64,000 nucleotides of DNA. Origin: Acanthornis magna. Its lineage: Eukaryota > Chordata > Aves > Passeriformes > Acanthizidae. The stretch is taken from assembly GCA_036785705.1 (NCBI GenBank), contig JAWUZG010000299.1:310001-374000 (forward strand), given 5' to 3'. Positions 1 to 9,945 of this stretch are shown here, piece after piece; the first letter of the stretch is position 1; the number at the start of each line of letters is the position of its first letter. The notes beneath the pieces are model-generated. The model was not told where the DNA came from. It was given only the letters and a program-made list of their open reading frames with translations, and made no database searches. The translations under genes were made by a program, and so were the position numbers.

Positions 1-60
1 ATAGGGTTTCATTTTAATTAATTTATTTAGTTATTAATTTTTATTAATTTAATACCTTAA

Positions 61-66
61 TTTATT
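61..66 (-). terminator. Candidate polyadenylation signal, gene copy A
   Basis: AATAAA on the minus strand, about 680 nt after the stop codon, within an AT-rich stretch that has further AATAAA matches at 22-27 and 40-45. No AATAAA or ATTAAA is seen between the stop and this point. The same hexamer is present in copy B. It could equally be a chance match in AT-rich DNA. Confidence 0.3.
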
Positions 67-743
67 AATTAAACAGGAATAGAAGGCATGAGATAGCCTT
101 TATCCTATTATCTTAAATATTAGAAGAGAGCTTACTAACATCTACCCATATTTTAACCTACAGAATTTTACTCTATTAAATTCTCCTACATCTGCTCCTC
201 CTCAAATTCTTGAGGCAGCAGCTACAATGGCACCTCAGTCATGAGCCTCCTGGCCCTGCAGCAGATGGACACTGCCACCCAACTTGGTGGCATCTGCAGA
301 ATGACTGAGAGTGCCCTCAATTGTCTTGTCCAGTTCATTGAAAATGTCACTGCCAGAGTCAGGGTTTTGCTTATTTGGACCAGAACCCTGACTTACTTTG
401 GCACTTGGTCTATCCTGTCTTCTTTCCTGGTTGTGTACACATCATAAAGAGCAAAATGTTCTTTGGTTGAGGCCTTGCCAGAGGGGTGAAGGTGCCTTTT
501 AACCACATTGGGTGGGCAAGGGCACCTCTCCATGCCAAGCCTGCAGTCGCATGCCAAGAGCTGTGACAATGCCTGGGACAGTGCAAAGGCACTGCAGATC
601 CTCCAGCCAAGGCATCGCTCTCTGCAGGGCCTGGCTCAGGGGCTGTGCACAAACACACGGTGTGCAGAGAGAAGGAGAGGAAGGGCTGGAGAGCGAAGGA
701 GAGTGTTCCAGAGCTCATTCCAGGGCTCATGCCTCCGTGGGTG

Positions 744-2258
744 TCACAGTATGGGCATCAGCACAGAGCCATGGGATGGCTCCTGTGACAGGAGCACTTG
801 AATGAGGTGTCCGAAGCTCCGCAATGCACTGTGCAGAGCCCTGAGTGCCCTCCTGAAGCGGGACGGTCGCCGCTCGGTGACAGCCATGGCTGAGTGCAGG
901 TGTTTCAAGTGCTTGAGTGACCCCTTGTCCCAGTCCAGAAAGTGCAATCCCCAAGTGCCATCTGGAGGTTTCCATGGGAGGGGCTCTGAGGCTCTCTCAT
1001 CCTCACTGCTCCACGACAGGCCACTGCTTTGTGATGACCACAAGTCACTTGGGAGGGACATGGAGCCACTGTCCTCATCAGCGCTCCCACTCAGGTCTCT
1101 GTCTTCAGCCCAGGCCTCAAACAGGAGAGACCCTGAGCCACTCTCTTCCTCACTGCTCAGGTCTGTGTCTTCAGGCCATTCTTCTTCTTCTTCCCCAGGG
1201 AGGGACCCTGGGGCGCTCTCCTCCTCAGAGCTCCAGCTCAGGAGTGTGAGCTCTGCCCACGCTCTGGACGGCCCTGGCAAAGTGCTCACACACCTGAGCT
1301 CCTCAGAGCTGGACCCGTCCTCAGCTGGTGCCTCTGACGGGCACGGCTCTGCTTCTGCCCCTGCCCCCTGCCCACCGAGATCTTCCAGCTGGCTGGGCGA
1401 GGGGCTGGGCGGGCACCTGTCCATCGCCGGGGATGGAATCGAGGCCTTTTTCCTGCTGGGAGGGGCTCTGCTGGGCAGAGCTGGGCCTTGGCCTGAGGCT
1501 GTGCACGGCTGAAGGTTCCCGTGCTCTGCCCAGGCCTCGCGTGGCCTCACAGGGGGAATCTCTTCTCCTCTGCTCCGGCTTGGGTCTCGTCCTTCTTCTT
1601 GGGACAGCTCTTCGGGGCTGTCCACCTTAGAGAATTCCTCCACCATGGAGGACGCCCTCTCATCCATGTCCGGTGCTGTCAGGACAGCCCCCGCTGCTGC
1701 CCCTGCCCCCTGCCCACCCAGAGCTTCCAGCTGGCCGGGCTCCGGGCCGGGCGGGCAGCAGGGGCTGTGCGGGCCAGCTGCCCGGCTCTCTGGGCCTGCT
1801 GCGGGGGCTGCTGCTGCCGTCCCTGCCCCCGTGCCCTCATGCAGGGGCCGCTGTGTCCCCGGCTGCTGGCCGCGTCGCCGGATCACAGCCGCCATCCTGC
1901 TCACCATGGCACGGGAGGCGCGCCGCAGCGAGTGCAGCAGAGCCCTGGGGCTGTGCGGGGCCGCTGCCCGGCTCTCTGCTGCTGCCGCCTGCGTGCCACA
2001 GGCAGCACAGGAGTCACGGTGCTCCTCAGCTTCCTGCGGGGCTGCCCGTGACTCACAGCTCGGCACCTGCACGCACGACGAGCACCATGAGGCCGAGGCG
2101 GCCGCGGGGCCTGGCACCCACTGCCCTGGCACAGCAGCTCCCTCCGTGCCCGCAAGCCCGGCCCCGGCCCCGAGCGCATCCCTTACCTTCTGCCGCTTCC
2201 CGAACAGCAGCCACTTCTTCTTCCGCTCGACTTCTATGGTCTTCTCGACTGTGGACAT
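744..2258 (-). CDS. Unrecognised two-exon gene, copy A (exon 1 2258-2187, exon 2 2066-744)
   Basis: Function unknown; no known domain is recognised. The spliced model gives 464 residues. The reading frame is open from 2579, but that upstream part begins with GTG, has no Met and runs through the TATA box, so the ATG at 2258 is chosen: it is the first ATG after the TATA box and has G at -3. Residues 13-24 are basic with a WLLF core (KKKWLLFGKRQK). ESRAA motifs lie near 29, 55 and 117. A basic helix-like stretch spans 65-90. QLExLGGQGAGA occurs at 136-147 and 250-261. Residues 300-390 hold about four Ser/Glu/Trp units beginning L-S-(W)-S, with many SxxE sites of the casein kinase 2 type. A basic amphipathic segment spans about 405-450. 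No signal peptide or membrane segment is seen. Most of the protein looks disordered. The stop is TGA. A near-identical gene sits at 61106-62617. Confidence 0.68.
   Translation of the reverse strand: MSTVEKTIEVERKKKWLLFGKRQKVRDALGAGAGLAGTEGAAVPGQWVPGPAAASASWCSSCVQVPSCESRAAPQEAEEHRDSCAACGTQAAAAESRAAAPHSPRALLHSLRRASRAMVSRMAAVIRRRGQQPGTQRPLHEGTGAGTAAAAPAAGPESRAAGPHSPCCPPGPEPGQLEALGGQGAGAAAGAVLTAPDMDERASSMVEEFSKVDSPEELSQEEGRDPSRSRGEEIPPVRPREAWAEHGNLQPCTASGQGPALPSRAPPSRKKASIPSPAMDRCPPSPSPSQLEDLGGQGAGAEAEPCPSEAPAEDGSSSEELRCVSTLPGPSRAWAELTLLSWSSEEESAPGSLPGEEEEEWPEDTDLSSEEESGSGSLLFEAWAEDRDLSGSADEDSGSMSLPSDLWSSQSSGLSWSSEDERASEPLPWKPPDGTWGLHFLDWDKGSLKHLKHLHSAMAVTERRPSRFRRALRALHSALRSFGHLIQVLLSQEPSHGSVLMPIL
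1850..2200. promoter_or_regulatory. CpG-rich segment over exon 1, intron and exon 2 start, copy A
   Basis: The sequence here is GC-rich with many CpG dinucleotides (for example around 1860-1935 and 2095-2185), in sharp contrast to the AT-rich surroundings. It overlaps the start of the predicted gene and resembles a small CpG island. Kept CpGs would fit low methylation in the germ line, which is inference. Confidence 0.5.
2067..2186 (-). other. Predicted 120-nt intron of gene copy A
   Basis: On the minus strand the sequence reads AAG|GTAAGG at the donor (2186) and GTGCGTGCAG|GTG at the acceptor (2067). It splits the gene between codons (phase 0). Its length is a multiple of three and it has no in-frame stop, so an unspliced transcript would add 40 residues rather than truncate the protein. 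It appears identical in copy B. The pyrimidine tract is weak, so retention is plausible. Confidence rests on the strong donor and on conservation of both sites. Confidence 0.6.
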
Positions 2259-2350
2259 CTCCGTCACACTCGGAAGCTGTGCTCTCCCGGGAGATGCTGT
2301 CTCCTGCCACACGAGCTCTCCTGGGAGAAGGCACCCCGGCGCTCTGGGTG

Positions 2351-2384
2351 CCCTTTTATGCCCTCCTGCTCGGGGCGTGTCCCC
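2351..2384 (-). promoter_or_regulatory. TATA-box core promoter of gene copy A with GC/CACC box
   Basis: CATAAAAGGG on the minus strand (2360-2351) is a good TATA box. It lies about 93 nt before the chosen ATG, which puts the expected transcription start near 2326 and gives a leader of about 68 nt. Just upstream (2384-2372) is a GGGGACACGCCCC element of the Sp1/KLF-binding type. Sequence from here to about 2640 is almost unchanged in copy B. Confidence 0.6.
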
Positions 2385-3120
2385 AGGTGTCACAATGGGC
2401 TCTGGGCACACGCAGCCACATGTCACAAAGGAGCCTGGAACGCGCTGCTGTCCCCATGGCCACTCCCCAGCAGCCCTGGGCCAGCGGCGGGGGGGGCTCA
2501 GAACCAGCTGCAAACCGCTGGAACAGCTGGCAGCGGCTGGGACAGGAGTGTGCAAAGAGTGCGGGGACAGAGCTGTCACACAGCTTCAGCAGGGACACAG
2601 CAATGGCTGCAAATGAAATCCGTGCATGCGCCACAGCTTTAAAAAAGTGTCTTTTCATATCATGCACTGCTGTAAAGTTGTAGAAGGCATCGCTGCAGGC
2701 TGAAATTTATTTATAAATATTTACAAGTTATAAAGGATTGTGGAAAATGTTCCAAAAAATCCAAACCCATAATTTTATTGGTGTCTGTTGACTGTGATAA
2801 TTGCCCACTCAGCAGAGAATTCCCTTCAAAAATCAGGAGCGAGGCCCCACAGAAAAATGCAGAGGCTCTTACACATGGAACATGTGCAACACCAAGTTTA
2901 GGATCAAGAAACGTATGTGAAAATACTGAGGTCTTTGGAAAAAAGTTTTTCCTTCCACCCTAGTTAATAATTCCATAATTTTCCCCTTTATAACACAGAA
3001 TAAAACACAGGAGGACTCACACAGTTCAGGAAGCAAAGAACTCCAGAGATGAGTTGTTGGAATGCAATTTCAAAAGTGGCTGAAATGTTCACATAGCTCC
3101 AATTGAAACTGGGGAATTAC
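2385..3120. other. Upstream flank of gene copy A
   Basis: Positions 2385-2640 are GC-rich and nearly identical to copy B, so they may hold upstream control sites. From about 2690 the sequence turns AT-rich and the copies diverge. No coding sequence is supported here. Confidence 0.5.
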
Positions 3121-3126
3121 AAGGGG

Positions 3127-3395
3127 AAAGAATGATGAACATTCCAGTGCAGGGGGGCAGAGTTAGATGGGATTTTGAGAAGGAATTGTTCCCTGGGAGG
3201 GTGGGCAGGCCCTGGCACAGGTGCCCAGAGAAGCTGTGGCTGCCCCTGGATCCTTGGCAGTGTCCAAGGCCAGGCTGGACATTGGGGTTTGGAGCAGCCT
3301 GGGACAGTGGCAGGTGCCCTTGCCCATGGCAGGGGGTGGCACTGGATGGGCTTTAAGGTCCCTTCCAACCCAAACCATTGTGGAATTCCATAATT
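3127..3395 (+). mobile_element. CR1 LINE 3' fragment at the right edge of duplication copy A
   Basis: The block runs from a GGAATTGTTCCCTGGGAGG-type segment to the CR1 3' end (CCTTCCAACCCAAACCATT) in the plus direction. The same insertion, with the same left junction, is at 63505-63750. The ORFs in it are CR1 shadows. Confidence 0.85.
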
Positions 3396-3880
3396 TTGAA
3401 CATAGGTAACTATACTCGGAATAGAACACAGAGCATCCCAGCCTTTTGCTGTATTGTAAATATTTATGTGAGTATCGCCTACTTTTTTGTTGCCTTAAAT
3501 TGACAACATGAGAAAAACTAAATTTTGAGAAATCCAAGATGGCAGAGTATCAGGGCTATCACCCCAGAGACCAATTCAGACCTGGGATATACCAGGTTCC
3601 CACAGGGGCTCTTTGTTTGTTCCGGAGGGGGTGGATGGCACCGCAGATTCCAGCAGAAGAGTGACACAAGGAAAACAGTTGTCTATCCAGAAATAGGTGA
3701 CAAAGAGCTCTCGAGGTGAGTATATTCATGCTTTGAAATATTCTATTTGAGCGCTGAAATTCTTAAGAATTACTTTTCCATGTTCTTTGCTACAAAGACC
3801 ATCTGGAATGAGCAGTGTGCGCACTTTGGGATAAGGGCTCTTGCCATGAAGGCCCTTTTATCTTCCCATATGTACCCCAA
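3396..3880. other. No gene seen
   Basis: AT-rich single-copy-looking DNA directly after the duplication edge. Nothing is supported. Confidence 0.5.
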
Positions 3881-4185
3881 ACAGGTGGGGGTCGGGTCTC
3901 CTTCCAGGGAACAAGGGACAGGACAAGGGGAAATGGCCTCAAGCTGGGCCAGGACTGGTTTGGGTCAGATGTTGGGAAAACTTTGTTCACAGAAAGGGTT
4001 GTAGACATTGGCAGGGCTGCCGAGGGAGGTTTGGAGTGCCCATCCCTGGAGGTGTCCAAGGAAGGGCTGGAGGTGGCACTCAGTGCTCTGGGCTGGGGAC
4101 AAGGTGGGCATTGGCACAGCTTGGACTCCATGGGCTGGGAGGGTTTTTCCAGCCTCAGTGGTTTTGGGATTCTGTTAGTCTGGGG
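3881..4185 (+). mobile_element. CR1 LINE 3' fragment
   Basis: It shows the CR1 3' order: CCAGGGAACAAGGGACAGGA, then a GGCAGGGCTGCCGAGGGAGG segment, then GGAGGTGTCCAAGGAAGG, and ends TTTTGGGATTCTG. Confidence 0.85.
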
Positions 4186-6647
4186 AAGGCTGTTGAGTTT
4201 AATGAGTTCAATTGTTAAAAAAATTAGAGTCTGTGAAATGTCTCCTTCTGCTGGAACTTCTGACTCAGGAATTACCACCAAGGAGGACATCCTGTGGTCT
4301 GTTTGTCTCTTCAGAAGCCATCTGAGAAGATGCTTCCCTCATATCCTCTGGTGTTTGGGACAGCCAATGTGCAGCCCCAAAGCTGTGCTGATAAACAGTG
4401 AAATAAAGCTAAGGAGGTAAGAATTCTCCTTAAAACAATAAAGCAATAACTTAAAGCTTTCTTTTCTACCACTTCTTTTCACTCAACCTTGCTTCAAGTA
4501 CTAAACCTAAGACAGAAATACCCTACCTGAAAACACTTAATATTAAAGAAAATATGAACTTGCTCTGCCATTTGTTTTTTGATCACAGCCCACAAACACT
4601 GCTGCCGCTTTACGTGATAAATCTGTGATGGCTCAGCCACAACTTCTGATCATCACAACTGTAATGCTTTTCCACATAGGCTTTTCACATCTTATCTAAA
4701 ATCATAGCAAAGCAAGAAATTTGCTCTTTAACAGCCAGGATCTATTTGTAAAACAATATGTGTGTATATATATATTTATTTTATTGTTTGTTTGTTTGTT
4801 TGTTTGTTTGTTTGTTTGTTTGTTTATGTGTGTATCTGGTTGTGATTCCTGGTGGTAAAGATGGCGTGACCACCCCAAGGGCAGTCTGCCATGACCAGAT
4901 GGGAGTCACTCGTTTTCCTGACCTCTGAGTATCCCAAATTGTGCTTTCACGGTGCTGTACCAAAAGCAAAGGTATCTATGCTCACTGCTCATCCAGCTCC
5001 TGAGCTGGAGCTTCCTTATTCATCCACCGACAGTTGATGTGCTGGGTACAGATAAGAAAAACCCTCCAATTCTCTTACTGTAATAATAAATCTCAGTGCC
5101 AAACCCCAATCTTCACTCCTGCATGGTATTTTATGATATTGCCTTTCTGTCTCTGTGATGAATAAGCCAGCACAGTCTCAAATGAATGGTACTTTACAGA
5201 GGTTTTTTTCTCACGGAACCCTAGATTTTCAAAATATGTTGAAATGCATTCATCTTCTGGAAAGTTTCTTCTTTTTCACTAATGCTGGCAATTAACTGAA
5301 ACCTTTGTGTAAGAGGTAACAGGTCACTAAAGATTAATAGAGCTTTATATTTCTGAGGGGAGTAGAATAAAAAAAATCACTTTGGAAAACCTTTTGTGAA
5401 CTTAATTTCACATTTTTAGTTGTGTTGTTTGGTTTGGGGTGGGTTTTTTGTTTTGTTTTGTTGGGGTTTTTTTGTTATTTGGTTTGTTTGATTTTTAAGC
5501 CTGGGCATATTAAAAAGAAGTTTCTGTCATATAAGTTGTCACATGTGTAGTTACATGTACACGTAAAAGTGTAGTTTTTACAGTTCTTACTAAGCTTCTT
5601 TTAGAGTTTCAGTATTAAATCTAGATTATCAGCAGGTTCCATCTGCAGTTTATGAGACAAATCTTAACAGGGACTCTTGGTGCCAATTTATGAGGGATTT
5701 TCACAAGGCTGACACAAAACAACTGTGAAATCAGAGTTTTGCAATAGGCATTTATTATTTGCGTTTACTACATCTTAACATGTTTTCTTTCATCAGTAAA
5801 TAGAATGGTATAAAAGCCTATTTTTATGTCTTTAATCAGAATTCTTTGCCATGGAAAGCCAAACATTGGACAGCTAAATGGAACTAAATGAATATGTGCT
5901 GTGGCTGTTCTTCTCTACAATCTGTTTTTCTTCTCCAGACAATTGCAATGAACACATCACAAAAACTCATATACAATTGTCTGCAAAGCTGTGCATATCC
6001 TTAAAATAACTTGTGTTTGCTAGCTAAATTGATAGTTGAAGTCAAGATGTCAATTCAAATACAACTCGGTGGTTTTAAGTCATATATGAGGAGAAACAGT
6101 CCTAGTAATTAATACACAAAGAAAGATGATTTTCCAAAACTCCAGTTCTCATTTTGTGAGAATAGGTTTGGTTGTTTCCCCAAGACAGCTGTGTGTTATA
6201 TATTTGTGGCTCATCATTTTATACATTGTTGTGAAGGACCTCTGACTCTTCAGAAGAAGACTCTACTATCTTGACCACATCTAGCTGTGGTTTCCCTGAG
6301 AGAAAAGCCAATATTGTTCAGTTTTCACCTGCTGGCCTCTTTTCCTTCTGCACTTTTCATTTGATTAGAGATATTACAGGATTTGTGGGCTTTGATTATA
6401 GGATGTGTCTCTGTATTATCATAACATTACACCATTCTGACAAAAAAAAAAGACAAAAAAAGACTGTAAATGTAACATAAATTGTATCCAGGATATGATA
6501 ACAATCAGGCCATTAAATCCAAAGAGTGACACAAAATCAACTAAACCTATTGCACAATTAGGAAACAAGAGGAGGTAAAAACCAGAGCTTATCTGTTTTT
6601 GATGAACTCTGTTGTGGAGTCTGAACCTTTTGTGTGAAGTTCCAGTC
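4186..6647. other. Gene-free AT-rich interval
   Basis: Apart from the TTTG array and a T/G-rich tract at about 5420-5500, I see no repeat family and no exon with acceptable splice sites and coding character. Confidence 0.5.
4784..4825. repeat. (TTTG)n microsatellite, about 10 units
   Basis: Perfect tetranucleotide array following a (TG)n(TA)n stretch at 4759-4776. A short minus-strand ORF through it is only the repeat. Confidence 0.95.
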
Positions 6648-6735
6648 ATGGAATCACAGAATGATGATTGGAAAAGACCTCCAAGATCACCAAGGTAGAC
6701 TTTGACTGAACTGCACCATGTTGAGTAAAGCATGG
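6648..6735 (-). mobile_element. Short CR1 3' end
   Basis: It begins with the reverse of the CR1 tail (GGAATCACAGAATGATGATT) and continues GGAAAAGACCTCCAAGATCA. A very similar piece lies at 25997-26075. Confidence 0.7.
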
Positions 6736-7507
6736 AGAAAACCTCTGCCAGGCAGAGCTTTGGAGCTAAAACCCTTCCAAAACCTCACTTGTTGGTCTGT
6801 GACTGTTTTCCATCCAGGAGAACTGCTGTTGCTAAAAGAGCAAGCAGGAGCTGGAAATGCAAAAGATTCTTTTCCATAATTCTGAAACTGCCTTCTCTAT
6901 GAAATCACTGCTCGTGGATGTGACACGAGGGCAGTTCTTACTCACTGAATCTCTTTTCCTCACGCACTTCAATCCAAATTCCCCCAGTGCTGAGTTTACC
7001 ATATCACATAACAGAGAGAAGTGAGGCAAGTGTCACCTCATTGATTATACATTTGGAATTAATTCATTCATCTCATTAGTGAATATACTTTTATCTTTGG
7101 ATTTTTTTCATCAGTTCTAGAAGTTATTTTTGCTGGTTTCCCTGTAGTGCTGCTGCTCATGGTAACTGAATCAAATGCCTTTTGATGAGATGTTTTAATA
7201 CTACCTAACTACTTGCTCTGGGATTAATGGTAAGATTAAATCTCATTATTTTTATAGTTTCTTACTGTTTTTTTTTTCTTGATTAAAGTGTCACTTAAAA
7301 AAGGAAGTTAGATATTCAGAAGCATCAATATTTTGGTAATCAGCCAAAATAACTTCCTTCTGGTCATCTAGGTGTTTTGAAAATCTTCCCTGAGAGCATC
7401 AATCAAGTGAAATGAACCCTACAAGGAAGCAAAAGATCCTTTTCATTCAGTGATATAATTTACACTGTAAAGAGGATGTAAACTCTGTCCTTTTCAGTTC
7501 CCTTTCC

Positions 7508-7595
7508 TGAAAGACATAGAGACACAGAATCATAGAATATCCTGAGTTGCAAAGGACGCACAAGGATCATGAAAGTCCAACTCCTGACAGAAATT
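7508..7595 (-). mobile_element. Short CR1 3' end
   Basis: The reverse CR1 tail ACAGAATCATAGAATATCCT is followed by the 'GAGTTGCAAAGGACGCACAAGG' type segment seen in CR1 copies at 14230 and 20890. Confidence 0.7.
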
Positions 7596-7929
7596 TCACT
7601 ATAAATGTTGTTATTACATGAATAGAAGTTAGAGTTATTTCTCTTAACTAGTGTGTTTTTCAGTGTTTAATCCCCTACAATCAATGAGATGTTACTCAGG
7701 AATCACTTGTTTCGGGACTTCAGGCAGATACTAAAGATTCTAAGCTAATTTAAAATAGTTACAACTATTAAACCTCTTCTAAGGTCAAAATGTAATCCAG
7801 GGTAGACAGCACAACCTGCTTCCCTTCAAGTTTGGAGGAATTGTGAAAAGACTTTGAGAATAAGAACTTGTGGTCTCTAAACTAAATCATGCAAAAGCCA
7901 TAGGAAATATGGTGAATATGTGTGATTCA

Positions 7930-8075
7930 TAATAGAATCACTGAATCACAGAATTCCAGAGTGGTTTGGGTTGGAAGGGACCTTAAAGCTCATCTGGTTC
8001 CTCTGCTGTGGGCAGGGACACCTCCCACGATCCCAGCATGCTCAAACAGTCAATCTTGGCATAGTCTGTTTCAAC
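7930..8075 (-). mobile_element. CR1 3' fragment
   Basis: It starts with ATAGAATCACTGAATCACAG, then GGTTTGGGTTGGAAGGGACC, then GGGCAGGGACACCTCCCACG, the reverse of the CR1 3' end. Confidence 0.8.
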
Positions 8076-9837
8076 CCCGTGGGATCTGCGTTACAGACCA
8101 AGGTTAGAGTACAAATTAATGTCAAATTTAGCAGGCAAAAGCAGGTGCTGTGATTGTTTTCGGTAAGGCAGCAGAATACTCTGGAGAGATGGAGTGGAGG
8201 GCACTAAACTTTAATACTGCCACCCCAAAAGCCTGCAGGATGAGTTTTACCCCCGAGGTTAACTCTCAGCTGGGTGTGGGAAAGGCAGCACTGAGCAGCC
8301 CAGGCAGCAGAGGATGCCTGGCTGTGCTGCAGGGAAGCTCCCAGCATGCTGGGCAGCATTTCCTGAGGTGACAGCACAGGAGAACATCACTCAGCTCTGA
8401 CAAAATCATCTTAGAATTCAAGCAGTTGCAGCCAATAAAGCTGTTCAGGAGAGTTACAGCAGCAAAACTCTTGCTACACAGCTCAAAAGTAGTGACGGGC
8501 TAAGATAATCAAGATTTTTTCCCTTTGGCCATTTTACCAGCCGAGTTATTTATAGATGTGCTGATTAAACTTTTCAAATGTCTGACATATGTAAATGGTA
8601 TCAAAAAAGATGTATGTTTACCCTTGCATGTGAGCAGAAAGAAATTTTGTCAGCCTTGAAAAGCACAGGTGAAAAACAATGGAGAGTATTTTGGATAGTA
8701 GGGAATGAGATGTTTTGAGTGGAATGGAACATCGTACATGCTCTCAGGTATTGCCAGCACAAAGATATTTAGCACAGGTGTTTGTGTAATCATGATCCAT
8801 TATACAAATTAACAGTGAACAATGGGCATCAACCAGTTCTGCTTTTATGTTTGAATATTTTATTTTCAGTATAAGGGGTTGTGGGATGATGTGCCGTAAC
8901 ATGCCATGTAAGAAGCATTGCTGATGAGTTTTCAAATATTTCTTCATTTCTTCAGTTGCTGTATTACTGGACTTTGTTAGAGACAATTTAGTACACAAAA
9001 ACGCTCCATAGATTTTTACACACTGAGTTCGAGCCAAAAATCTTCTTCAGGCTATTGCAGTATTGGCATCGTTCCTCAAATGTGACTTGCAAACATGCAG
9101 CTGAAAACAATACAGATGCAAATGAGTGAAAAATCTTGTAATTCTAATTCCATAATACTTTTATCACTCAATTCAGATGCTTGAGGTTCATTAAAAACAC
9201 AAAGGAAGTGCCATTTTTTTTAAAATGTACGTTATTCCTAAAAGTCTTTCAGGCATTTGGGAGCACCAATTTTGATTTACTTTATGAAACCATCACAGAA
9301 AACATTACCTTGGCAAAAATCTGTGAACTGCATGGTCTGGTCTGGTTTAAAGCTAATTCAAGTTGGTGATAAACAATACAGGGAATGTATTCCAGTGAAA
9401 GGGCTGGCACAGCTGAGGGGGATGGGAATGGCTGAGTTTGGGGTCAGGGTTCTGCCCAAAGCAAAGAAGCCAAGGTGCTGAAGGCTTTTCATCAGCACGG
9501 CACAACTCTGCTCTACCATTTCTACGTGGCCCAGTTGAGTTTTGACAGGCTTTGTTTAGTTGGCACAAACTGTACAAACCCCAGCGGCCTCCAAAGGCTT
9601 CATTTATTTTACAAGAACTAGAGCAGTTTGTTTTCATAGAGAATATTTGTTGTGTGGAAAAGATCCCTCAGCTGTTCAATGGTTGTGTTCTTGCTCTATC
9701 CAGCTGCTGGGGAAATGTTGCTGGAAAAGCAAGTTAAATCTCTTTAACTCTGCTATAAGACTTCTCTGCTTATGACACTCAGCCTTATTGCTGAATGACA
9801 CTGCAAAACTGCATTTAAATTACCTGCCTGAGTTATC
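8076..9837. other. Gene-free interval
   Basis: Moderately AT-rich with no recognised repeat or gene. The stretch at 8150-8400 is more GC-rich but has no coding signal I trust. Confidence 0.45.
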
Positions 9838-9945
9838 TCAGAGTGGTTTGGGTTGGAAGGGATCTTGATCACCTTTTCCTATGCCCCTCCTGTGGGGAGG
9901 GACACCTTCCACCAGACCAGGATGCTCAGGCCTTTTAATAAATAC
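9838..9945 (-). mobile_element. CR1 3' fragment lacking its terminal tail
   Basis: CAGAGTGGTTTGGGTTGGAA and GGGAGGGACACCTTCCACCA match the reverse CR1 3' end. Confidence 0.7.

Larger units (their letters stand above)
1..3395. repeat. Segmental duplication, copy A (left end outside the window)
   Basis: This block aligns to 60391-63750 in the same orientation. It holds an AT-rich start (1-180), the 3' flank and gene body (744-2258), the promoter, a more divergent upstream flank (2690-3120) and a shared CR1 fragment (3127-3395). The alignment already runs at base 1, so the true left end is unseen. On the right the similarity stops at the 3' end of the CR1 fragment. The gene body and promoter are about 98-100% alike by eye apart from a leader/exon 1 patch, while the flank at 2870-2960 is clearly less alike. 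Confidence 0.95.

Noticed and set aside
410..730. Minus-strand 106-codon frame downstream of gene A, partly kept in copy B
   Set aside because: The start and end differ between copies and there are no splice sites or start context. It is better taken as 3' untranslated sequence.
2259..2579. Upstream 107-codon extension of the minus-strand frame
   Set aside because: It starts with GTG, has no Met, and includes the TATA box and the sequence before it, so it is promoter, not protein.
1645..2683. Long plus-strand open frames (323 and 336 codons) opposite the gene, also open in copy B
   Set aside because: They lie antisense to the gene in very GC-rich DNA where stops are rare. Their conservation follows from near-identity of the copies. 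They have no promoter or splice support, and the minus frame is the one with TATA box, intron and repeat structure.
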